Below the pieces are notes generated by a model. That model had not been told where the DNA came from. It saw only the letters and a list, made by a program, of their open reading frames with translations, and made no database searches. Of a stretch of 64,000 nucleotides of DNA, positions 19,681-32,500 are shown piece by piece. Position 1 is the first letter of the stretch, and the number at the start of each line of letters is the position of its first letter. The stretch is taken from the NCBI GenBank assembly GCA_016946835.1, contig JACVTC010000003.1, forward strand, positions 988,501 to 1,052,500. The letters run 5' to 3'. Position numbers and translations under genes: made by a program. Source of the DNA: Neocallimastix lanati (nom. inval.). Lineage: Eukaryota; Neocallimastigomycota; Neocallimastigomycetes; Neocallimastigales; Neocallimastigaceae.

Positions 19681-19945
19681 AAAAATATTTAAGTATATCT
19701 TTAAAAATAAATATTATTTTATTATTTTACCAAAAAATATTAAATTTTATTTTTAAAATTAAATATTCTTAACTATTATTTTATTATTTTAACAAAAAAT
19801 ATTTAAATATATCTTTATGATTAAATATTATTTTATTTATATTAATTAACAAAAAGTATTAAAATATATCTTTAAATTTAAATATTATTTTTTCTTTTTA
19901 TTTCAACAAAAATATTAAAATATATCCTTAAAACAATATTATTTA
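19681..19945. repeat. Imperfect minisatellite, about five ~57-bp units
   Basis: Units start at about 19681, 19733, 19795, 19852 and 19909. Most follow the pattern AAAATATTWAAATATATCTTTAAA, then TAAATATTATTTT, then a T-rich part ending in AACA. Unit lengths are about 52 to 62 bases, with moderate divergence. Confidence 0.7.
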
Positions 19946-20242
19946 TTATATTATATTTTATTTTATTTTATTTTATTTTTGTCGTTATTAATACATATAT
20001 TTATTAATAAATATAACTATTATACAATAATCATTTATGTTTAAATTTATATTAATATTATATATTATTTAAACAGTTTTTGAAATTATATATACAATTT
20101 GAATATAATATTAATGCTTATAAATAGTAAAACAGTAGTAATGATAATAAATTAATAATATCATTTCTATTAAAATAAAATGTATAATTAATAATTATTA
20201 TTATTTTTATAAAATAACAAAAATATAACTATAAACTATCAA

Positions 20243-20281
<39 letters not shown>

Positions 20282-20307
20282 AAATATTAAAAAATGAAAA
20301 TAAATAT

Positions 20308-20426
20308 ATAATTATTAATTATTAATTATTAATTATTAATTATTAATTATTAATTATTAATTATTAATTATTAATTATTAATTATTAATTATTAATTATT
20401 AATTATTAATTATTAATTATTAATTA
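20308..20426. repeat. Heptamer satellite (TTAATTA)n
   Basis: About 17 tandem copies of the 7-base unit ATTAATT with no interruption. Each unit is a near palindrome, so the array could form cruciform or alternative pairing. Confidence 0.92.
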
Positions 20427-20726
20427 TTATAATTATTATAATTAAATAATAATGTTTAAAAATGAAAAGAAAAATATAATTATTAATTAATTAACTAATT
20501 AATTATTATTATTATTATATGATAATATTAAAAGATGAAAATAAGAATATAATTATTAATTATTATTATTATAATTTAATGCTAATAATAAATTATGATA
20601 GTATTTCTATTAAAAAATAAAAATAAAAATAAAATTATTAATTATTAATTAATTAATAATTAATACTATTATTAAATAACAGAAATGTTACTATAAATCA
20701 TTATCATTATTATTACTATTATTAAA

Positions 20727-23700
20727 TTAATAAAATTTTTTCAACATGTTAAATTTTACTAATTTTCCTTTAATATAATTAATATCATCATTTTCATGAT
20801 CTATAATAAACCTAATACTTAAAAGATCACCTTTTTTTAATTGTTGAATTATTAATTTCTTTAACATTTTTTCTTTTACAGGAATCTTAGCATTATTCTT
20901 TAGTAATTTAATTAATATATTTGGGTTAGAACATTCAAGAGCTTTAAGGAATCCTGAGTTACCTTGTTTATTTATGTAATTTATTTCAACATTATATTTA
21001 ATCAATAATTCAATCATTTTAATATCCTCTTTTTTAATTGCCATAAGTAATGGAGTTAAACCATAAAAATTTTCTTGATTAATATCAACATTATATTCTA
21101 ATAAAATATTAATTACACTTTCTTTTATTATAATTTGATTCTTATCTCTTCTATTAATTGCTTTTAAAAGTGGGGTATAACCTTTATCATTTTCTTGTCG
21201 TAATACCATTCTTCTTTCAGTTTCATTCATTTTGCTTAATATAGACTTAACCTTTCTATATTTATTTTTTTCAATCCATACCATTAATTGATTATAATTA
21301 TCATTAATTACAGATTCTTCTTCAAGTTTAATATTTTTAATTTTTTCTTTAAAATGATCAAGTTGTACCTCAAATTTATTTAAATTACTAGTTTCTTTAT
21401 GTTTTTGATCACTATCACTATTAGAAATTTCATTTCCTAAAGTATTATTATTGTCATTATTATCATTTTTCTTATTATTATTATTTTCATCATTAGTACC
21501 ATTTTTCTTATTATTATTATTATTTCCATTGTCATCATTACTTATACCACAATAAATTAAATGGGTTAGTCCTTCCATATTAGGTTTATTAACATCAATA
21601 TTACTACTTTTCAATAATAGTTTAATTGTATCATCTTGTTTATTTTTAATTGCATATATTAATGGGGTTAACCCTTCTTTATCAGGTTTATTAACATCAA
21701 TATTACTACTTTTTAATAATAGTTTAATTATATCATCTTGTTTATTTTTAATTGCATATATTAATGGGGTTAACCCTTCTTTATTTGGTTTATTAACATC
21801 AATTCTACTACTTTTTAATAAAAATTTAATTATATTATTTTGTTTATTTTTAATTGCACATATTAATGGCGTTAATGATTCATTTTCTTCATTTTCACTT
21901 AAATAATTAATGTCAATATCTTGATTAATTAAATATTTTATTAATTTCTTATTACCATAAATAATTCCTATAAATAATAAATGGTATAAGGAATTTTCAA
22001 GCTTTCTATTTTTATTTTGTTCTTCATTTAACCTAATATTATTATTACATTCATTTAAACTATCATATAAAAGTTCTATGATTTCTATATTTTTTTCTTG
22101 TATAGCATAATCCAATGGACAATAATTATTGTCATCCCTCTTATTAATATCAACCTTCTTGCTTTCTAAGAGAAATTTAATAGCCCTTACATTATTTTTT
22201 TTAATAGCATATATTAATGGTGTTGCATTTTTAAAGTACTGACTATTATTAATATCTTCATCTTTTTCTATAATTTTCTTGAAAATCTCTTCTTCATTTA
22301 TATTATTTTTAATCATATAAATTAATGGTTTATAACCTCTTCTATTTCCTTTATTAACATTTATGTTTTGGTCTGAAAGTAGATATTTTGTGATATTATA
22401 TTTTTTATATTTTAATGATATTATTAACGGTGTATTACCATCTTCCTTAGCTCTTTTATTTAAATTTGAATTTGAATTTGACATAATTATTTTTAATATA
22501 TCTAAATTACCTGTATAGCACTGATTGTGTAAAGGAGATTCATATTTACAATTTTTAATATCAAAATTTTTAATTATACAATATAATTCGGAATTTTTAT
22601 CATGTAAATTTTTAATAAGAAATTTTAAATGCTTTTTTCTATGTTCTTCACAAATAACAATTTTTTTAAATATATTCTCAATATTATATTCAAAATTTTC
22701 TTTATTTAATAATTCTTGAAATAAAGTGAACAAATCAACATTTCTATTCATTATAATATCATATAATATATATTCCATATCATTATTACTTCCAATGCAT
22801 TTCATGAAGGTTTCATTTTCTAAAATTAATCTTACATAGGATAATTGCTTATTTTTAACTGCAATTAACAATGGAGATTCCTCTTTTAAATTAATTTCAT
22901 TTATTTGTAAATTTTTCGATTCTAATAAGATTTGAAATAATTCAAATAAATCATTCTTAATTGCAAAAATTAAAGGATTACCAATTTCATATAAATATTC
23001 ATTATTCATTACTTTTAATTTTCTCTCATGTATTACTCTTATATATGCTTCATTATGTAATATATAGTCTATAAAATCTTTATTTTCCAACCATTGCATT
23101 TTTATACTAACTCCAAAATCTATTAATGCAATAATCAAATTATTATTGTTAATTTTGTTCTTATAAATATAAAATAATGGATGATAATTATCATCAACAT
23201 TAATAAAGTTTTTATTTTTTAAAATGTCAGATTTTAATAATAAATATAAGGTATTGAAGTTTTTATTTTTTAAAATATCAGATTTTAATAATAAATCTAA
23301 GGTACTGAAGTTTTTATTTTTTAATGCAATTAAAAATGGACTTAATAATAAGTCTGAATCAGTATTAAATATATCAAATGATATATTTGAATTTATTAAT
23401 ATTTTAATTATATTATGAAAGTCATTTTTGCATAAAAAATATATAAAACTAATACCGTTCTTATTCTTTTTTTCTATATCAAATGATATATTTTCATCTC
23501 TTAATAATTTAAATACTTTTTTAATCATTTTTTCACTAATTAAATTATACTTGTTTATTAATACCTCTAAATGATTAAACTTTCGAGTTATTAAAAAATT
23601 CTTTATAATCTTTTTTAAAATAATTTTATATTTTGAGTTATTTTTTATTTTGCTAATGATTATATTTATATAAAAATCATTACTATTTTCTATTACGTAG

Positions 23701-24791
23701 CTTAATAAAGTTTGAATAGAATTGTTATTCTCCATATTTCCTATTAATAATTTAACAATTTTAGGTCTATTTTTCTCTATTGTGACAATTATTGGAAATT
23801 TTCCATCACAATTCATTTTATTTACTATAGAAGAATTCATATTGATAATTACTTTTCCTAGGTCTTCTAATTCAAAATTTATTATAACATCCATAATTGT
23901 TAAATGTTTCTTTGATATATACAGCCCATTGTTTTTAAATAATTTCAACATTCCAGGATTATTTAAAATTAAATGATAATATAATGAATCTTTGAAGCAA
24001 TCCAAATTAATTTCAATATTTACTACTTCATTCAAAATTCTATATGCTTTATTTACTTTATTTATTTTTTTTGTATTTGATGAATATTTCAATAAATAAT
24101 TGAAAAAAATTTTATTATTATTATCGTTTTCATTTATATCTATTAATCTATGTTTAACTAAATTAATGACTAGATCTAATTTATCATTTCTTAAAAGTAA
24201 TATTAAAAATACAAATTTATTTACTTTTATAGATATATATTTTGTGTTAAGTGAAACTTTGGTATATATATTATTTTGCATGTAAGTCATTATAATGGAA
24301 TATTTTTTTAAATTTTTATAAAAGAAATAAGTATCTTGAATATAATAATTTAGTAATTTTATAATATTTCTGTTAAATAAATTAATGATTTCATTTATAT
24401 TATTTTTATTTAAATTTAAATCATATTTATTTAAATCTTTGTCATACTTTTTCAATTTTTTGTCAAAAAAGCTTTTTTCTTTAAGTACAATAAAATAAGC
24501 TCTAATAAAAGTTTTTATTCTTTTTAAATAACCTTTTAAGGTTTCACTATGAGTATTAGTAATTGTTTTCAAAGCCGGGCATTCTCTTGAATTTTTTAAT
24601 TTTTTATTTTCTGGATATATTTTGATTTTGGTATTACATGGAATTGATGTAATTTCAAATTTTTTATATTTAATTAAATTACATTTTCCATTAAAAAATC
24701 CTTCAAAATTTAATTTATATTTGACATTATTAATTTTTATAATGAAATTAATAATTTTAAATTTTCTTACTTCTTTGTTTTCTCGCTTCAT
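20727..24791 (-). CDS. Ankyrin-repeat protein, 1354 residues
   Basis: One exon from ATG (24791) to TAA. The first ~190 residues are Lys/Asn/Tyr-rich and not ankyrin-like (MKRENKEVRKFKI). Ankyrin repeats fill most of the rest. One GAY/F-I-type block lies near 22950-23125 (IDYILHNEAYIRVI ... GNPLIFAIKND). Three almost identical consecutive ankyrin repeats at about 21590-21850 (GLTPLIYAIKNKQDD, then LLKSSNIDVNKP) show recent in-frame duplication. A shorter duplication of LLLKSDILKNKNF lies near 23215-23320. An Asn-rich linker (21400-21540) precedes the last four repeats. No signal peptide was seen. It is likely an intracellular binding scaffold of unknown partner. Confidence 0.92.
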   Translation of the reverse strand: MKRENKEVRKFKIINFIIKINNVKYKLNFEGFFNGKCNLIKYKKFEITSIPCNTKIKIYPENKKLKNSRECPALKTITNTHSETLKGYLKRIKTFIRAYFIVLKEKSFFDKKLKKYDKDLNKYDLNLNKNNINEIINLFNRNIIKLLNYYIQDTYFFYKNLKKYSIIMTYMQNNIYTKVSLNTKYISIKVNKFVFLILLLRNDKLDLVINLVKHRLIDINENDNNNKIFFNYLLKYSSNTKKINKVNKAYRILNEVVNIEINLDCFKDSLYYHLILNNPGMLKLFKNNGLYISKKHLTIMDVIINFELEDLGKVIINMNSSIVNKMNCDGKFPIIVTIEKNRPKIVKLLIGNMENNNSIQTLLSYVIENSNDFYINIIISKIKNNSKYKIILKKIIKNFLITRKFNHLEVLINKYNLISEKMIKKVFKLLRDENISFDIEKKNKNGISFIYFLCKNDFHNIIKILINSNISFDIFNTDSDLLLSPFLIALKNKNFSTLDLLLKSDILKNKNFNTLYLLLKSDILKNKNFINVDDNYHPLFYIYKNKINNNNLIIALIDFGVSIKMQWLENKDFIDYILHNEAYIRVIHERKLKVMNNEYLYEIGNPLIFAIKNDLFELFQILLESKNLQINEINLKEESPLLIAVKNKQLSYVRLILENETFMKCIGSNNDMEYILYDIIMNRNVDLFTLFQELLNKENFEYNIENIFKKIVICEEHRKKHLKFLIKNLHDKNSELYCIIKNFDIKNCKYESPLHNQCYTGNLDILKIIMSNSNSNLNKRAKEDGNTPLIISLKYKKYNITKYLLSDQNINVNKGNRRGYKPLIYMIKNNINEEEIFKKIIEKDEDINNSQYFKNATPLIYAIKKNNVRAIKFLLESKKVDINKRDDNNYCPLDYAIQEKNIEIIELLYDSLNECNNNIRLNEEQNKNRKLENSLYHLLFIGIIYGNKKLIKYLINQDIDINYLSENEENESLTPLICAIKNKQNNIIKFLLKSSRIDVNKPNKEGLTPLIYAIKNKQDDIIKLLLKSSNIDVNKPDKEGLTPLIYAIKNKQDDTIKLLLKSSNIDVNKPNMEGLTHLIYCGISNDDNGNNNNNKKNGTNDENNNNKKNDNNDNNNTLGNEISNSDSDQKHKETSNLNKFEVQLDHFKEKIKNIKLEEESVINDNYNQLMVWIEKNKYRKVKSILSKMNETERRMVLRQENDKGYTPLLKAINRRDKNQIIIKESVINILLEYNVDINQENFYGLTPLLMAIKKEDIKMIELLIKYNVEINYINKQGNSGFLKALECSNPNILIKLLKNNAKIPVKEKMLKKLIIQQLKKGDLLSIRFIIDHENDDINYIKGKLVKFNMLKKFY

Positions 24792-25992
24792 TTTTGTTTT
24801 AAAATAAAATAAAAATTATGAAATAAAGTATATATGAAAAATTACATTTGAAATAATATAATATATTAATTTAATTACAGGTGTTTGAATATTCATATTA
24901 AATATTATGCATTTAATTTATTACTATAAGATATAAAATGTTTATAGCTTAAGTTTTTATATTTATAATAACAATTTAAAAATAAATTATTTCTTTTTTT
25001 AAAAAAATATTAAATATATATTAAAAAAATATATATATATGATTTTATTTTAAGAATTTTCTATGTCCTTTTTTTTTTCTATTTTTTAGTCTTTTTATAA
25101 ATTTTATAGTTTATATGTAATTTTTATTTAATATATAAAGTTTATACAATAAAAAATATTTAAAAAAGTACATATAGACCTTATATTATTTATTTTTTAA
25201 TTAAGTATAAATAAATTTTAATTAATAAATTATATTTAATAATATATTTATATTTTTTATTAATATATTTACGAATTATATTTTTAATTAATATGTACTA
25301 ATTATATTTAATAATATATTTTTTAATTTGTTCCACAACATTCTATATAATTTCTTTATTATTAATGTGATGTTGGAATATTATAATAAGTGGCGATAAT
25401 GATAATTAAATTAATAAATATATAAATAAATAATATTAATAAAAATGTAATAATTATAATTTTAATTATGTCCATAATATATACATTTTTCAATATTAAT
25501 ATAAAATATAAATTTCATAAATTTTATTTTTATAATTGATATATCTATAAATAAAGTTAATTCAAAGTCTAAATTTCGAAACAAATTTATACAATTTTTT
25601 TTTTTTTTGGACTGTGAATTAAATTTATTTATCGGTTATCTATTATTAAAAAAAATTTTATATTAGTATTAAAAAAACTACATAAAAACTTTAATGACGA
25701 AAAGACCTCTAATTTAGATTATTTAATGATTTTTTATTTGTATTGTCTTTCATTTAAATCATTCTTCAAATTTTAAAATCTACGAAAAAAAATAATTTTT
25801 AATTTATATAAAAATTGTAATTACATATATACATTAAGGTAAATTAGATTAATTTTACTGAAATAAATTCTTCATGTATTGAAGGATTCATTTATAATAA
25901 AGTATGATAATTTCTCTTCTTTAATTTTTTATTTATTTAATTTTTTATTTATTTATTTTTTTATTTATTTATTTTTTTATTTATTTATTTTT

Positions 25993-26085
<93 letters not shown>

Positions 26086-26509
26086 TTTATTTATTTATTT
26101 ATTTATTATTTATTATTTTAATAAAAATTATAAAAAATTGTTAATTATATATTTTAATAATTATTTTATTAAATATTTATATTAAATATTTTTCATTAGA
26201 TAATTTTATGACTAATAATTAGTTTAATTGAAATATAATCAAAAAATTAAAATAAAATAAATAAAATAAAATAAAAAAAAATAAATATATAAATAAAAAT
26301 AAATGAATAATACTAAAATTTATAATATATTTTAATCCATCAAAAAATTAAAAAAAATAAATGAATAATACTAATAAAAAAAAAACTATAATAAAAATAA
26401 AAAATTTTTTCTTTTAAATTTATAATATATTTATGTAAACTAATTAACAAAATAAATGTTTTGATATTATGAATTTCCTTAAATATTAAAATTTTTCTTT
26501 AATATTTAT
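24792..26509. other. Intergenic region, 1.7 kb
   Basis: AT-rich spacer between two minus-strand ankyrin genes. Apart from A/T runs and a TTTA tract at 25930-26108 nothing is visible. The open frame at 25879-26121 is a translation of that tract. It should contain the promoter of the 20727 gene and the terminator of the 26510 gene, but neither shows a recognisable motif. Confidence 0.55.
25930..26108. repeat. (TTTA)n tract
   Basis: About 40 tetramer copies with TTTTTTA variants at the left edge. Non-coding. Confidence 0.93.
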
Positions 26510-29500
26510 TTACTTTTTTTTGGAGGATAAAAGGATTCTTGCAATAGCTAAATTGTTTTTTTTAACTGCTATTTTTAATGGTGTAATACCTTTTTCTGTT
26601 TTGTATTCAATATTAGCTTTATTTTTAATTAACAATCTAACCAAATTATTATTTCCATATTCAGTAGCATAAATTAATGGAGTTTTCATTTCATTAGTTT
26701 TATCTGGATAATTAGGATTAGCACCATTAGAAAGAAGCTTTTCTATTAATTCTTCATTTTCACTATAATTTTTAACCGCATATAATAAAGGTGTTACTCC
26801 CTCATTATCCGGTATATTTACATCAGCTTTATTGTTTATTAAGATTTCAACACTTTTAAATTTTTCTTTTTTTATAGAAAGTAATAATGGTGTTGAGCCA
26901 TCATCACATTGTTCATTAATATCATATGAAAAATCTATAAACATTTTAATAAAACCTTCATTTTCTTTAAGACATGCATAATGTAATTCTGGATATTTAA
27001 TTATATCATCATTTATGATTTGATTAGTATTTGTTTCATCATCGCTGGATGTATGTTCATCAGTATCATTTATGATTTGATTAATACTTGTTTCATCATT
27101 GCTAAATGTACTTTTATCAGTATCTATTGTTTGATTAATATTTATTTCATCAATATTTGATGAAGTTTTATCATTTATTACTTGATTATCGTTATCACTA
27201 ATTTCATCATGTATTTTTTTTCTAGAATCTATGTTAAGCACGTTTTTATGATTAATAGATTCTATTGATTTTTCATTGTTATATGTATTTTTAATAGATT
27301 CACTGATACTGCTATCAATTGCACTAACAAAAGTTTCTTCTTCATATTCATTATTAGATACTTCATTAAATTTACTAATTAATTCTTTTTCGTATTCGCT
27401 ATTAGATTCCTCATAATATTCTCTATTTGGTTCTTCTTCATATTCGCTATTTGATTCTTCTTCATATTCGCTATTTGATTCTTTTTCATATTCGCTATTT
27501 GATTCTTCTTCATATTCACTATTTGATTCTTCTTCATATTCACTATTTGATTCTTCTTCATATTCACTATTTGATTCTTCTTCATGTTCGTTATTAGATT
27601 CTTCTTCTATTAAAATAAATGATTTCTTCAATTTCTTTGATTTTTTTTCATTTAATGTTTCCATTTTTCCAGTACTAAGATAGTTAATAATATCTAATTT
27701 ATTATTTAATAAGTAATTGGTGGATTGAGGTTTTTCTGTGATTAATTGATTTTCTTTCTTTATATTTTTTAAATTTTTCAGTTCCTTCTTTGAATAATGA
27801 ATCTTCCTATTATCTGAATCATCATTAACTTTTTCAATAGAATTATCTTTGGAATCTATTCTGATATAATCAATTTTTGGTTCGACATTATCAAGGGATA
27901 CACTAGCCATATCAGCATATTTAATTTTTTTAGTTTCTAAACTTTTATTTAATTTATTATTATTAATAATATCACTAATTGTAAGTAAATTATCCATATT
28001 ATCATTACTATCGTTTGAATTTTCTCTTCTTTTAATATAATTATTTTCAATGTAGTCATCATTTTTTTGATTTATTTGAGAATTTAATTTTTGAGAAGTA
28101 TCAGTATTACTTGATCTACGTGACCTTGGTTTTTTCAATTCATTAATAAAATATGAATTTTTTCTTCTTTTCTCAGCATAAATCAAAGGTGTTTGTCCTA
28201 TATTGTTTCTTTTAGTAGTGTCAGCATCATATTTTAATAAAGTAAGAAAAGCTTTTATATTATTACTTCTAATACTGTGAAATATCGGTGTATTTCCATC
28301 TTCATCTTTCTCTTCAACAGAAGCCTTATTTTCTAAAAGCTTTTCAATCATTGTATTTTTACTGCTCTTGATGAAAAAAATTACTGGAGTTTTAACTTGA
28401 ATTACATTATTATGTTGTTTTGTATAAAAACCATTTTGTACGATTGACTTAATTAAGCCTATATTTGTTTCAATTAATTCAATACATTTATTATCATTAA
28501 TATAATTTGGTTCTATATAAGCACCTTTTTCAAACAATAAATCAAATCCTTCTTTAAAGTTAATTTTATTATCAATCAAATAACTCATTATTGTTTTTCC
28601 GCTCTTTTTTAAATTGCTGATATCAATAGGAAATTTTTTAAGAATTATTTTAGAATAATTTATTCTTTTCATCTTTAAGGAATGTAATAATAAATCGAAA
28701 TATTTAATTTTATTTCCTCCATTTATAATAAAATTTTCGAATATCTCATTATTTTCATAATCTAAATCATTAATCATGTACATTAATGGGGTATTTTGTT
28801 TGCTATCATAAATATTAACATTAATATCTTTAGTATTTAATAAAACTTTAACAACTTCATAGTTTCTATTTTTTATTGCTGTTATTAATGCTGTTTCTTT
28901 AGTAATTTTATCCGCAGTATTGACATCATAACCAGCATTAATTAAACTACTAATAAGTTTGAAATTATTCTTTATACACGCTAAATGTAATGGTTTATAG
29001 CCTTCCTTACAATATATTTCGTTATTATTATTAGTATCATTTATAATATTAATAATATCCGTATTATTTGTCCAGTTTTTTAATAAACCTAAAATTGAAC
29101 AATCCATTGAAGTAAAAGCTTTATTAATTACTTCTTTTAAAATAGATTGTTTTACATTTTTAGGAATTTGCTTTATAAACATATTAAATGCATCTTTATT
29201 GTTATTTTCAATAGCATACAATATGGCACTTTTACCATTGCATTTTTCGTTTTCAATATCTAAATTATTCTTTATCATAGCTTTTAATAATTTATTTAGA
29301 TTATTATCAATAGCATATTTAGTTAAATTTTTACTACTTATATACTTTACAATGTTATGTTCCTTAACATGTATCCCATTTTCCATAAGGTATTGAACAA
29401 CAACATTAGATTTAAGTAAATTTTCAAAATTATTATCTTTTTTTATGTAATCAAGAGTTAAAAAAGCACCTCGCTTTAATAAAATGATACCTTGATCTAT

Positions 29501-32500
29501 ATGATCTTTGTTATTATTTATAAGATATGTCAATGGTGTCATTCCATGATAATCATCTATATTTACATCAATTTTAGGATATGAATCAAATAATAAATTA
29601 ACATTTTTATAGCATTGATTTTTAATAGCAACCATTAATGGAGTTGAGCCATCATTATTTTGTTCATTTATATATATATTAGTTAAATTTTTAATTTCAT
29701 CATTATTATCATGCATGCAGGCAAAGTGTAATGGTTGATTGACCTTGTTTTCCTTTACATTGTAATTCTTATCTTTTTCCTTAATAATATCATTTAACTT
29801 TTCATAATTAAAATAACTTTCTCTATCTAAATGTTTATGAATATATTTTATAATATTATAATTGTTAATTTCTTTAGCATATTTAATAATATTTTTAATA
29901 ATTTTATCTATTGTTTCATTTTTCTCGATACTATTATTAATACTATCAATAATTAATTTAAATGATACAGAATCATCATTATTAATGGCAATTATTATTG
30001 GGGATTTATTATTAATATTTGAATAATTGCAATCAATATTATGAGATAAAAGAAGTTTAACTAGCTTTGTATTCTTATTTATGAGGGCATATATTAATGC
30101 ATTATTATCGTGTTCATCTGTATCATTAATTGTAGAACCATTTCTAATTAACTCTTCAGCAAAAATATTATTGCTATGTTTAGCCGCATATATCAATGAA
30201 TTAGTGACAGAACGTATTTCACCGTTTTCATTTTCAATTTTCAAACCTTGATATGTTATTTTTTTCATTACCCATTTATTATTGATAATACGTTTCAAAT
30301 AGTCAATATCGTAAATATATTTAATTGGAAAAAAAGCACCTTTCTTAATTAAATTATCAAAGATATAATCATTAAAAGAACTATCATGATTAAGCATATA
30401 AACTAATGGTGTATCTCCATTTCCATCATAAATATTAACATCAGCATAATTATCTATTAGATGAGCCGCACATTCAAATTTTTCATTTTTAATTGAAAGC
30501 ATTAATGGTGTTGATCCATCATTACATTTTTTATTAATATCTAATTGTAATGATCCCTTTAACATAAGTGTTAAGAGTTTCACATTTCCAGTATGACTAG
30601 CATAATGTAAAAGATTCCATCCATTATCGTTAATTATTTTAGGTAGATCAAATTTATTTGAATTTAATAAATTGTTTAATGGAGTATAAATATTATACTC
30701 TTTGTCTTTGAATCGTTCAACCAAAAAAGTGATAATATCAAAATTCTTTAGACGTAGAGCATAATCATATACATATTGAATTATTGCATCCAAATTATCC
30801 TTAATATTTCTATTTTGAATTATATTATTAAATATATTTTCCTTATTATTTTCAATAACATAAATTAATGCTGTTTTTCCTGACATGATTTCTTCATTAA
30901 TATTTGCATTATAGTTTAATAATATGTGAATTAAATCAATATTATTATTAAAAATAGCATAATAAAGAGGACTTTTATTGTCATTATCCTTTTCATTGGC
31001 ATCTGCTCTCAAATTTAATAAACTAATTAATAAATTTTTAATATTATTCTTCACTGAAAAAATAACAGGGGTTTTAATTATTGTAATTTCATTTTTTTTT
31101 GTTTTCAATTTAATACCTCTTTCAATAAAGAGCTTCAATAAACTTATACATTTCATAATATATTTTAATCTATTTTCATCTTTGAAATCAATTTTATTGA
31201 AATAGTAATCTTTTTTATATAATAATTCGATTATTTCATCATCATAATCAAGATTTTTTAATAAATATGACATAGCTGTTTCTCCAAATACATCCTTACA
31301 ATTAACATCTAACGACTGGTCTTCTTTTAGTAAATATTTAACACAATCGTATTTTTTATAGATGATTGCAATCATTAATGGAGTCCTTTCTTCCTCATTC
31401 TTTAAATTAAAATCTTGATTATTTTTAAATAATTCTTTAATAACAAGCAATTTTCCTTTAAAACAAGCATAATGTGAAAGTGAATATCCGTTTTCATTTT
31501 TACTCGTTAAATCTATCTTACTTTCTGCTAACAATCTATCAATAAGACTACCAATAGAATTAATATTATATTTAGAATTGTTTTCAATAAATTCTATCAT
31601 ATCGAAATTTTTATGATTTAATGAGTATGCAATAATTGATGAGATTATTTGATCTTCATCCAATTCAGTTGAAACTGTTGATAAGAGATAATTGAAAAGT
31701 GATGGTTTGTTTTTTTCAACAGTATAAATAATTGGTGTAATATCTCTTTCATCGTCATAAGTTTTATTAATATCAAATTTATATTCCAATAATAATTCTA
31801 TTATAGATTTATTTCCATTATCAATAGCATAAATCATTGCAGATTTATGATTGCTATCAATTTCATCAATAGGAATTTTATTCTCTAATAATGCCTTTAC
31901 GAATGGATAGCTATTTTGTTTTACTGAAAAAATTAATGGATTTGGAACCTTATATGTTCTTTCGCCTTTATTATCTCTAATAGGGATTCCTTTATTAATA
32001 AAATATTTTATCAAATCATTATTACAAATTATATAATCTAATAATTGCTTTTTAAAATATTTGCTATCAATAAATCCACCCCGATTAATTAATTTTTCTA
32101 ATAAATCATATTTATCTTGAACTTTATTAATAATAAAATAGTCAATTGCTGTATGATCACTATTATCTATAGCATTAACATCGATGTTATTACAATTATC
32201 AAGAAGATATTCCGCACATTTATATTTTCGTTCCTTAATTGAATATGAGAAAGGTGTTAATCCATCTTCATTTTTTTCATTAATAATGTAAGAAACATCA
32301 TTATTTTTTATAATATTTTCTAGTGAATTGATATCATCATTGCCACATGCATTAAAAATATATATACAATTATTATCATAAGAAAATGCATCACTTTCAT
32401 TAATATTTTCAAGTTCAAATATGTATTTAAGTATTTTTTCATCGTCACTTTTAGTAGCCAAATGAATAATTTGTTGTTTATCTGTTATAAAATCAGCTTT

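Larger units (their letters stand above)
18526..20726. other. Intergenic region, 2.2 kb, repeat-rich
   Basis: Spacer between two convergent ankyrin genes. It contains homopolymer A and T runs near 18680-18870, a pair of less AT-rich patches (18885-18935 and 19040-19110), a ~60-bp minisatellite at 19681-19945 and a heptamer satellite at 20308-20426. A 76-codon minus frame at 19030-19260 covers one of the patches and is not convincing as a gene. Confidence 0.6.
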
